This document shows positions 1 through 7,426 of a stretch of 64,000 nucleotides of DNA, piece after piece. This DNA is from Kordia antarctica (lineage in GTDB: Bacteria > Bacteroidota > Bacteroidia > Flavobacteriales > Flavobacteriaceae). The stretch spans positions 930,001 to 994,000 of the forward strand of contig NZ_CP019288.1 of the NCBI RefSeq assembly GCF_009901525.1, given 5' to 3'. The translations under genes and the position numbers were made by a program. The notes under the pieces were generated by a model. The model ran no database searches and had not been told where the DNA came from. It worked only from the letters and a program-made list of their open reading frames with translations. How positions within the stretch are numbered: position 1 is the first letter of the stretch; each line of letters starts with the position of its first letter.

Positions 1-398
1 ATCAATTTAAACTGTGGGCATTGCATTCCTTCTGCAAGAAGTAAACTTCTAAAATCAAATTTGTTTCTGCATTGTTGAATCGTATTGACATTAGGATGCG
101 GCAAGTTGTATTTTTGAGCTAGTTTTCCAGCCAATTCTATGTAATAATCTGATGTAGAAGTAATTCCAACAAGTGTATACTTCTTCCCTAATTCTGAAAT
201 AACTTTAAAAAGTTCATCAAATTCAAAACTTTCAGAAATTTGTTTTTCTACATGTGAATCAAAATTATAGTTTGTAATTCCCTGTGTGATTAAGATCACT
301 TTTAAATTTTCTTGATGCGCTAAATTTGCAAAAATTACTCCTGTTCCAGAAGTATTGCTTTCAATTAATAGTATAGCTTCTTTAAAGTTATTCTTCAT
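1..398 (-). CDS. ATP-grasp ligase, N-terminal part (runs off left edge)
   Basis: An open frame begins with ATG at 398-396 and stays open to base 1, giving about 132 residues; the C-terminal ATP-grasp core lies outside the window. The N-terminal half looks like a Rossmann-type pre-ATP-grasp domain. It is followed near residue 110 by a segment reading NVNTIQQCRNKFDFR, which resembles the RxK-R element that opens the ATP-grasp fold of carboxylate-amine ligases. The start overlaps the end of the cysteine-synthase-like gene by 11 bp, so the two are probably translationally coupled. Together with that gene and the kinase-like gene upstream it suggests an amino-acid precursor route. Similar gene sets (PLP synthase, threonine kinase, ATP-grasp and/or argininosuccinate-lyase-like protein) are known to me from 2,3-diaminobutyrate pathways. 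The substrate cannot be read from this fragment. Confidence 0.72.
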   Translation of the reverse strand, partial: MKNNFKEAILLIESNTSGTGVIFANLAHQENLKVILITQGITNYNFDSHVEKQISESFEFDELFKVISELGKKYTLVGITSTSDYYIELAGKLAQKYNLPHPNVNTIQQCRNKFDFRSLLLAEGMQCPQFKL

Positions 399-1428
399 GG
401 CAAACAATATTTTTTTCTTCTACAGATTTGATATTTCTTTTATTCCATTGCATGTATGACCATTTTTGATCTTCACATTCTAAAGGACCTTCTACAAGTA
501 CTGGTTCACTTATTTCCCCAGTTTTTTTATATAAGTTTTGTTCTTTTAGCCAATCATCATTAAAAATAGTACTGACGTATCTATGTCCTTCATCTGGAAG
601 AATGATGACAACTTTCTTTTTAGGATTTTTCTCAGCCCACCATTTCCCTACTAAATAAGCAGCTCCGCTTGTTCCGCCCATATATAAAAGAGCGTTCCTA
701 TACATTTCTTTACATGTTAGATATGCGTCTGGAGCATTTACCCAATGTACTTCATTGAATACGGAATGATTTACATTTTTTGGAAGTACACTATTTCCCA
801 AACCTCTTAGATGCCGCACACCATCTTTTTGACCAAAAAGTATGCTACCATGTGTATCTACTCCAATCACATGTAAATGATTTCTTTTTTCTCTTATATA
901 GTTTGAAATTCCACATACAGATCCTCCAGATCCAACAGGTCCGACCAAACAATCTATCGTATCTAAATGAGATAAAACTTTATCTGCTACAAGCTTGTAA
1001 GATTCTGTATTTAAGTTGTTATCGTATTGTTGTGGCCAAAAAGTATTTTTATTTGCCTTTCTAATTTCATTAAGTTTTTCCAAACGCAAGTTTTGAATTC
1101 CTTTGCCTTCTTCAGGAAGTACTATTTCAACTTGCGCTCCTAAGATTTCAAGTTTTCTTTTGAGATTGTCATCAATTGCCGGATCTCCAACAATTATTAA
1201 CGGAAGTTTGTGTTTTGCACAAACAAGTGCTAATCCTAGTGCAAATGTTCCTGAACTTGACTCAATAACAGTCATATCCTTGGTTAAGACACCTGATTTC
1301 AAGGATTCTTCAATAATATATCTTGCAGGTAATAGTTTCATGACGTGAAATTTTAAAACATGCACCTGCTCTGTGATTTGTATTATCTCAGGAAGTTCAA
1401 TTAATTCTATATTATCTTTGTATATCAT
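388..1428 (-). CDS. Cysteine-synthase-like PLP enzyme (fold type II beta-replacement)
   Basis: This 346-residue protein belongs to the CysK/cystathionine beta-synthase family, which exchanges a leaving group on the beta carbon of a serine- or threonine-type substrate. Seen in the sequence: a candidate PLP lysine in HVMKLLPA (near residue 31, where CysK has SVKDR), the substrate loop SSSGT (CysK: TSGNT), the phosphate-binding loop GPVGSGGS, GGTSGA, and PDEGHRYVST near the C-terminus. The changed context of the lysine suggests a specialised enzyme rather than housekeeping CysK. It lies 2 bp downstream of a threonine-kinase-like gene and overlaps an ATP-grasp gene. This fits beta-replacement on O-phospho-threonine to make 2,3-diaminobutyrate, as proposed for friulimicin- and mureidomycin-type clusters. 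The family call is firm; the substrate is inferred. Confidence 0.85.
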   Translation of the reverse strand: MIYKDNIELIELPEIIQITEQVHVLKFHVMKLLPARYIIEESLKSGVLTKDMTVIESSSGTFALGLALVCAKHKLPLIIVGDPAIDDNLKRKLEILGAQVEIVLPEEGKGIQNLRLEKLNEIRKANKNTFWPQQYDNNLNTESYKLVADKVLSHLDTIDCLVGPVGSGGSVCGISNYIREKRNHLHVIGVDTHGSILFGQKDGVRHLRGLGNSVLPKNVNHSVFNEVHWVNAPDAYLTCKEMYRNALLYMGGTSGAAYLVGKWWAEKNPKKKVVIILPDEGHRYVSTIFNDDWLKEQNLYKKTGEISEPVLVEGPLECEDQKWSYMQWNKRNIKSVEEKNIVCHEE

Positions 1429-1430
1429 AA

Positions 1431-2369
1431 TTATTTAGTAAAAGTCCAGAATGATTTAATATTTAGTGCTCTAAGTTGTTCTTTAGTATTTTCTATTTTA
1501 TCCTCAATGAATGGTATTGAATTATCCCAAATTAATCCCATTAGGTTTCCAGAGTGAGAGATCTGAATACCAGCTGATTGATTGTCTTCCATAATTTTAA
1601 GAATCTTATCTAAATTCTTTTTTTGATAGTAATTTTGATTAATTAGCGTTGACTGTGTTGTGACTTTACCCAATAAATTTACATCTTGAGTTTTGATTGA
1701 ATTTCTGAGTATATCTCTTAGTTCATTGAATTGGAGTTTTTCCTTAGAATTGTATTTCAAAGGTTCCATACTTACAGTACAGTATCCATCATTTGAAGGA
1801 TCTGAAAAACCTAAAACATGTATTTGAGGAATACTTTGAGGAAATTTTTCAATGATTAGTCCCTTTCTTTGAGCAAATAAAACTTCATCCTTGAACATGA
1901 TGCTATCACTAGCGGTTTCTGAATATACAGCCAACTTTGCTATTGTCATTTCGTTCAATTCGAGTTCTAAAACATCTAATACTGCCATGATTGAACTCAC
2001 AACATCGGTTGTAGAAGATCCGAACCCTAGTTTTGGACGAATATCGCTGTCTATTACTAATCTTCCTCCAATATTAATGTTTAGGTATTTTAATAAGTTT
2101 TCCACACCCTTTTTTGCTTTTATTTTATATTCTGGAAACACCTTTATTTCTTTATCATCCGTTTTATAAAACTGAGCTTTAGAAGAAAATATATTACATT
2201 TTAGAGTGCATAAACCATAAACACTTTGTTTGAGTTCATCACAATAAAATTCTCCCTGCAATATTTCTCCATGATGGCAGAATGAGGATCCAACTCCGGG
2301 GACTTTCCAATTTTTGTTAGTCGCTTGAAGTTTTTCCTGATATAATGCCTTTATTTTTTCTATTTCCAT
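1431..2369 (-). CDS. GHMP kinase, L-threonine kinase (PduX)-like
   Basis: A 312-residue GHMP-superfamily kinase. The N-terminal segment HHGEILQGEF resembles the GE-(L/I/F)-(I/L)-QG signature of PduX-type L-threonine kinases. The ATP-binding loop is visible as KLGFGSSTTDVVSSI near residues 115-130, and a late ISHSGNLMG matches the third GHMP motif. PduX enzymes make O-phospho-L-threonine, usually for the cobalamin linker. Here the gene lies between a sulfotransferase and a cysteine-synthase-like gene at the end of an NRPS operon, with no cobalamin gene nearby. The likely role is to activate threonine for beta-replacement by the next enzyme, supplying a diamino acid to the assembly line. A homoserine or serine substrate cannot be excluded. 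Confidence 0.78.
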   Translation of the reverse strand: MEIEKIKALYQEKLQATNKNWKVPGVGSSFCHHGEILQGEFYCDELKQSVYGLCTLKCNIFSSKAQFYKTDDKEIKVFPEYKIKAKKGVENLLKYLNINIGGRLVIDSDIRPKLGFGSSTTDVVSSIMAVLDVLELELNEMTIAKLAVYSETASDSIMFKDEVLFAQRKGLIIEKFPQSIPQIHVLGFSDPSNDGYCTVSMEPLKYNSKEKLQFNELRDILRNSIKTQDVNLLGKVTTQSTLINQNYYQKKNLDKILKIMEDNQSAGIQISHSGNLMGLIWDNSIPFIEDKIENTKEQLRALNIKSFWTFTK

Positions 2370-2553
2370 TTAAGCAAACAATATTAGTATTTATATAAAA
2401 TTGTATTTAGTATTTAGTATCTACTATAGATGATTACTCTAAATCATTTAAGCATTTAGTAACTGGTATGAAATACAGATTAGTGTTGTGGGGAATTTTA
2501 CTAATCTTCGTTATTACTTGTTGTATTGTAAAGTGTTCTTAATTTCAAATTAA
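2370..2553. other. Longest intergenic gap in the window
   Basis: These 184 bp between the sulfotransferase and kinase-like genes are the only spacer above 100 bp. They are very AT-rich, with short repeats of the type ATTTAGT and a weak 6-bp inverted repeat (ATGATT/AATCAT). I see no clear Bacteroidota promoter (TTG-N17-19-TAnnTTTG) on the minus strand and no hairpin followed by a T-tract. The gap may hold a secondary promoter for the precursor genes, but the sequence does not show one convincingly. Confidence 0.3.
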
Positions 2554-3423
2554 TTAAGACTTAAAAATTCGATGATACCATTTTTGAAGAGGTACAAAGT
2601 ATTTTAGTATTGTTGAGTTCTGATTTTTTTCTACAGAAGTAGCTACTGTTTTGAGTCTATTAATTTCTGTATCAAACGCCTCTTTGTTTTTACTTATTCG
2701 CTCTTCGAAAACTTGACAAGCATATTCATATAGTTTGTAATCTAGCGCATTTGTTTTCTTTATAAAGTTTTTTACCTCATCTGTGGTTTGTTCAGGAGCC
2801 AAAACTACTTTAGCTACATTATGCTTCTTCTTATCATGAAGATGTATTCGCATTCCGTGTGTTATATTTAGCATTGTCACCGTATCAGTAAATCTTTCTG
2901 TGATACCAAATGTTGGGAAAAACTTTGTTAGGTTCGTTTTTGCTTTTTCTAACAGTTCTTCTGTGCATTTTCCAAAAGGTATATCATATGAACCGGACAA
3001 CATTCTAACCATTGCATTGTCTAGTTCTGTACTTATTTTACTTTCTACAAACTCATGTAAAGACCACCTATTTGCTATGATTTGATCATGCAGATAATGT
3101 CCTTCCCAACCTAATGCATATCCATAAATAGAAATAATACGATCTACTGGGTTTCTTAATAAAGTAAAATAACTATAGTTTGAATAGTATTCATGAAGTC
3201 CAAAGTATGCATGACCGCCAATAAATTTTATCTTTTCTTTTTCCGCTTGTGGAAGCTCTATAAAACGTTGTACAGCATTTCTGGAATTTCCACCTTCTTC
3301 TTCAACGTAAACAACATAGCGTTCCTCTGGTTTAAAAAAAGGATATAGAATTTTACTCATAGACACGCCTCCAGTTCTTGGAACATGTAAAAAGATGAAT
3401 GGTAATTTGTTGGGTGTAAGCAT
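2554..3423 (-). CDS. Sulfotransferase-family protein (PAPS-dependent)
   Basis: A 289-residue protein of the sulfotransferase superfamily, closest in style to the family-2 / heparan-sulfate 2-O type. The N-terminal HVPRTGGVSMS is the 5'-phosphosulfate loop (usual form HIPKTGGTS, with Lys replaced by Arg). FTLLRNPVDRIISIY around residue 85-100 is the 3'-phosphate-binding motif. The C-terminal third is charged and probably helical. It starts 26 bp after the terminal NRPS gene, so it is probably co-transcribed and acts as a tailoring enzyme, sulfating a hydroxyl on the finished or carrier-bound product. Hydroxyls could come from the CmlA-like hydroxylase or from an aromatic residue. The acceptor is not known. 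Confidence 0.77.
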   Translation of the reverse strand: MLTPNKLPFIFLHVPRTGGVSMSKILYPFFKPEERYVVYVEEEGGNSRNAVQRFIELPQAEKEKIKFIGGHAYFGLHEYYSNYSYFTLLRNPVDRIISIYGYALGWEGHYLHDQIIANRWSLHEFVESKISTELDNAMVRMLSGSYDIPFGKCTEELLEKAKTNLTKFFPTFGITERFTDTVTMLNITHGMRIHLHDKKKHNVAKVVLAPEQTTDEVKNFIKKTNALDYKLYEYACQVFEERISKNKEAFDTEINRLKTVATSVEKNQNSTILKYFVPLQKWYHRIFKS

Positions 3424-3449
3424 GTGTATATTCTATTTATTAATTGTAA

Positions 3450-6400
3450 TTATTCAATTAAAGTGTTTATTTTTATTTTAGTTACTTCATTGAAAATATC
3501 AGCCATTTCTTTCGCTGCATCTCTAGGCAAATAGTGTCCAACATCTGGAATTTCATATAAACTTACATCGCTTGCAAAAGCTTCCCATTCTTTATATTTT
3601 TTCTTATATCCTTTTGTCACCGGATCTTTATCACCTGTGATGAAATGAATTGGAAAATTAAACTTTGGAAAGTCTCTTTTTTCTATTGCTCTTTTGTAAT
3701 GATAAAACCCTATTGAACCTACAGATGTATCATATTTATAATTACTGATAAAAAATTCTTTGTCAGGAGATACTTTTGGATAATTCCCTCCTAATTTTTC
3801 TAAGAAGTCTAGAATTGTAGTTTCACTTCTTCTATCGGGTTCACTAGCTGGATTTGCAGGCAATAGCATTGCTCCAATACAAAGCCCCATAACCTCTGCA
3901 TTTTGGTTTCTAAGTTCATCAGCAATTCCTAATGCAAGTGCACTTCCATTACATTGTCCGTATATTAGCACAGGTCCAGAAATAGTCGTTTTTATTTCGG
4001 CAACTATTTCTTTTATTAATTCTTTTCGAACTTCGTCAAAACTTTGTCCGTCTTTCATTCTTCTTCTAGGTAATTCAACTCCATAATAATCTACATACGG
4101 ATTGTTCTGTTGCATTTCTATGGCGATGTCTCTAAAACTAAAAGGTTCGCCAGCTGAGTTTGGAACAGATACTATTGAAACTACCGTATGTTTATTTGCT
4201 TTTGTTAATCGTTCTAATACATTTACATTTGCTTCTTTGGTTGTTTTATTTTCTTTTATGAGAAATTCAGCTAATTGCTTAATTGTTGGATTATTGTAAA
4301 GATCATTAACCGTAAATAAGTTTTTGCTTTTCGCGACTAAGCGTATTGCTTTAAAAGAATCTCCTCCTAAGTCAAAGAAATCATCATGTATGCTTATCTC
4401 TCCTAGATTCAGCGTTGTTTGCCATAATTTCATTACCTCAGCTTCTTTCTCATTATTTACAACTTGATTTACAACTTGCTTTTCTTCTGGTAAGTCTATT
4501 GATTTGATAAGTTTTCTGTCGGTTTTACCATTTGGAGTTAATGGAAATTCTTTTATATCTATTAAATATGAAGGAATCATATAATTTGGCATTTTTTCGC
4601 GCAGATTTTTTCGGATAGTTTCTTTATCTATATTCTTATCTATTGTATAGTAAGCAGCTAATACCAATTCTCCTCTACTGTCTTTTTTATCAACTACAAT
4701 GGCTTGCTTTATTTCTGGAATTTTATTCAGGTTTACCTCAATTTCTTCCATTTCAATTCTATGTCCTTTTATTTTTACTTGATAGTCTTTTCTACCGTAG
4801 AATTCTAAATATCCTTCTGATGTCAACTTTCCAACGTCACCTGTTCTATACATTCTTCGCCCTTCTACATGCGGATCGTCTAAGTATGCTTTGTTCGTAA
4901 GTCCTGGCTCATTTAAATATCCTCTTCCAACACCTATTCCTGAAACTATGATTTCTCCTCTTACGCCAATTGGACAAAAGTTAAAATCGTTATCTAATAT
5001 ATAAACAGCAAAATTTTGAATTGGTGTTCCTAATGGAATGCTAACACAATCTGGCATTACGTCTGTTATATAATGTGTTACATCATCGGAAGCTTCTGTT
5101 GGTCCGTAAGCATTTGCTACAGGTATATGTGTATAATTGTCAAACCATATTTTCATTAAGTTAATAGGTAATGTTTCTCCATTGAGAATCATATATTCCA
5201 TATCGGAAAATTTAGGTCGTATACTTTCTGGTTCTTCGGTAAGCTCAAAAAATATCGATAAGTATGAAGGAACCAATTCCAAAATAGATACTTTGTCTTC
5301 ATCAACAAGATTGAAAAAATGAACTGGATCTAAGATGGTGTTTTTATCATATATAATTGTTCTTCCACCAATCACTAGTGGCGTAAGTGCCTGCCATACA
5401 GAAATATCAAAACATTGTGATGAGTTCTGAGCAATGATACTTTTATCAGTTACCTGAAAGTCATTTACTTTAGCCAAAATATGATTGGTCATTCCTACAT
5501 GTTCAATCATAGCTCCTTTTGGCTTTCCAGTAGTTCCGGATGTAAAAATGATGTATGCCAAATTATTCGGTGAGACTGTAATTTCCGTATTGTGTATGTT
5601 TTTCTGAGCTTCAGGTGTATTTAACTTTTCAAAGAAAGATTCTTCTATGATTAGTTTACACGATTCACTAATGTATTCAATTCTTGATTGTGGAAAATCA
5701 GGATCTATTGGTACATAAACTGCTGCCAATTTGAACAATGCAAACATGCAAACTACCATCATTTCAGATCTATCAAACATAATTCCTACCAAATCTTCCT
5801 CTCCTATTTTATGATGTTCTTTTAGGTAGTGTGCTAATACATTGGCTTTTTCATTGAGTTCTTGATAGGTTAATTTAATTGCTCCGTATTCTACAGCAAT
5901 ATTGTTCGAGTTTAGTACAGCTTGTTCTTCAAAACGCCCCAATACGGTTTTATGATGATCGAAATCAACACTTGTATCATTGAGTTTATTTATTATTGCT
6001 TCTTCTTCTTCCGAAATCCAAATAATATTTTTTATTAAGATGGATTTATTAGCAATGATTTGCTGAATAATTCTAGTAATTTGCGCTTGTAGTTGTTTTA
6101 TGAATTCTGCACCATATACTTTTGGATTGTAATTGAATCTAATTTCAGTCACTTCCTGCGTAAAGATATCTAATGCTAAGTCATAGTTGGTTTGCTCAAA
6201 ACTTTTAGAATGCGCTACTGAAAACTCTGGACGCTCAGTTTTTGTTATACTATTATTACTTAACTTTTCACCTTGTGGTAATTCTACTATAGGGTAGTCT
6301 TCAAATACTAAAACATGATCGAATAATCCTCTTTTTAATCCGCTTTTTGATTGAATCTCACTTAGCTTTAAATAGTGATGATCTAAGCTTTCTAATGAGT

Positions 6401-7331
6401 TTGCCTGCATGTTTTGTAATAAGTCTTTGAAAGAAGTTTTTGCATCAAATTTTACTCTTACAGGGATTGTGTTTATAAATAATCCAATCATGGTCTCTAT
6501 TCCGTCTAAACTAGGCGGTCTTCCCGAAACAACCATTCCAAATAAGGCATCTCTAGAATTGGTATGTTTGGCAAGTAATGTTCCCCAAATTGCTTGTAAG
6601 AATACGCTTTCTGTGATTTCTAACTCTTTGCATAGAGCAGCTATTTCTTTTGATTGTTTTAGTGTAAATTGAGATACTTGTGGTTCAAAAGTTAGGTTTT
6701 CCTTTTTTATCTTTTTTTCAAAATTAGTTTGCGAGTTGAAATCAGATAAGTAGTTTTCCCAATAGCTTTGTGAAGCTTGCTTATCTACGGTATCTAACCA
6801 TTGTATATAATTTGAATATGGATGTATTTTTTCTAATTGAATCGGTGCACCTTCTATCATTTTAAAATAGGCTTCAAAAAACTCTTTGGTGATAATGTTA
6901 TTACACCAACCATCCATTAAAATATGATGGTAACTCCAAATGAATTCAAATGATTTTGCTTCTGTTTTAACTAAAGTTAAGCGCATTAAGGGTCCAGTTT
7001 CTAAATCGAATCCCTTTTTTCTATCTTCCTTTTTAAAATTATCAAGTTCTGTACTTGGCTCATCACTGAAATCCAAGTAATTAAAATCGCATGTCTCTGA
7101 TTTTTTCACCACTTGCAATAATTCATCTTCCACTTCTCTTGTAAAAACTGTCCTCAGTATTGGATAGCGATCAATAATCATTTGAAAACTTTTCTTGAGC
7201 GTTTCTATTTCTATATCTCCTTGCACTTTATAGCACATTTGTTGAAAATACAACGAAGGATTTTTTGAAGTAATCCAGTGATAGTAAATTCCTGACTGCA
7301 AAGGACTTAAAGCATAAACATCTTCAATCAT
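3450..7331 (-). CDS. NRPS-8, terminal module C-A-PCP-TE
   Basis: A 1293-residue termination module. The C domain starts directly at the N-terminus without a docking domain. Its ALSPLQSGIYYH opening and SYHHILMDGWC (near 143) are of the type that accepts a D-configured donor, which fits the epimerase at the end of the preceding protein. The A domain has A3 TSGTTGKPKG (~605), A4 CFDIS and A5 NAYGPTEAS. The pocket residues I read are D-I-W-E-I-N-A-D-D-K, with three acidic side chains (E278, D330, D331) besides D235, so a basic or diamino residue is plausible but unproven. The PCP is DDFFDLGGDSF (~993). The C-terminal thioesterase has GQCNG (~1125), so the nucleophile is Cys instead of Ser, with GDKD and a late GHY supplying the likely Asp and His. 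It releases the product, possibly by cyclisation. Confidence 0.93.
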   Translation of the reverse strand: MIEDVYALSPLQSGIYYHWITSKNPSLYFQQMCYKVQGDIEIETLKKSFQMIIDRYPILRTVFTREVEDELLQVVKKSETCDFNYLDFSDEPSTELDNFKKEDRKKGFDLETGPLMRLTLVKTEAKSFEFIWSYHHILMDGWCNNIITKEFFEAYFKMIEGAPIQLEKIHPYSNYIQWLDTVDKQASQSYWENYLSDFNSQTNFEKKIKKENLTFEPQVSQFTLKQSKEIAALCKELEITESVFLQAIWGTLLAKHTNSRDALFGMVVSGRPPSLDGIETMIGLFINTIPVRVKFDAKTSFKDLLQNMQANSLESLDHHYLKLSEIQSKSGLKRGLFDHVLVFEDYPIVELPQGEKLSNNSITKTERPEFSVAHSKSFEQTNYDLALDIFTQEVTEIRFNYNPKVYGAEFIKQLQAQITRIIQQIIANKSILIKNIIWISEEEEAIINKLNDTSVDFDHHKTVLGRFEEQAVLNSNNIAVEYGAIKLTYQELNEKANVLAHYLKEHHKIGEEDLVGIMFDRSEMMVVCMFALFKLAAVYVPIDPDFPQSRIEYISESCKLIIEESFFEKLNTPEAQKNIHNTEITVSPNNLAYIIFTSGTTGKPKGAMIEHVGMTNHILAKVNDFQVTDKSIIAQNSSQCFDISVWQALTPLVIGGRTIIYDKNTILDPVHFFNLVDEDKVSILELVPSYLSIFFELTEEPESIRPKFSDMEYMILNGETLPINLMKIWFDNYTHIPVANAYGPTEASDDVTHYITDVMPDCVSIPLGTPIQNFAVYILDNDFNFCPIGVRGEIIVSGIGVGRGYLNEPGLTNKAYLDDPHVEGRRMYRTGDVGKLTSEGYLEFYGRKDYQVKIKGHRIEMEEIEVNLNKIPEIKQAIVVDKKDSRGELVLAAYYTIDKNIDKETIRKNLREKMPNYMIPSYLIDIKEFPLTPNGKTDRKLIKSIDLPEEKQVVNQVVNNEKEAEVMKLWQTTLNLGEISIHDDFFDLGGDSFKAIRLVAKSKNLFTVNDLYNNPTIKQLAEFLIKENKTTKEANVNVLERLTKANKHTVVSIVSVPNSAGEPFSFRDIAIEMQQNNPYVDYYGVELPRRRMKDGQSFDEVRKELIKEIVAEIKTTISGPVLIYGQCNGSALALGIADELRNQNAEVMGLCIGAMLLPANPASEPDRRSETTILDFLEKLGGNYPKVSPDKEFFISNYKYDTSVGSIGFYHYKRAIEKRDFPKFNFPIHFITGDKDPVTKGYKKKYKEWEAFASDVSLYEIPDVGHYLPRDAAKEMADIFNEVTKIKINTLIE

Positions 7332-7367
7332 TTTTATATATTTTTAAGTTTTAATCGATTTTTTTTG

Positions 7368-7389
7368 ATAACTGATGAGCATCAGTTAT
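7368..7389. repeat. Perfect 10-bp inverted repeat between NRPS-7 and NRPS-8
   Basis: ATAACTGATG and its exact complement are separated by two bases (AG) in the 95-bp spacer between the two NRPS genes. On the transcribed strand the dyad is followed by an A-run, not a T-run, so it is not an ordinary intrinsic terminator. It could be a protein-binding dyad or an mRNA hairpin just upstream of the NRPS-8 start. Its function is unknown. Confidence 0.4.
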
Positions 7390-7426
7390 ATCTTTATTGT
7401 AACTATATATAGTAGTTAGTATGTTA

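Noticed and set aside
7368-7389. Intrinsic terminator for NRPS-7
   Set aside because: On the transcribed strand the hairpin is followed by A residues rather than a T-run, and the loop is only two bases.
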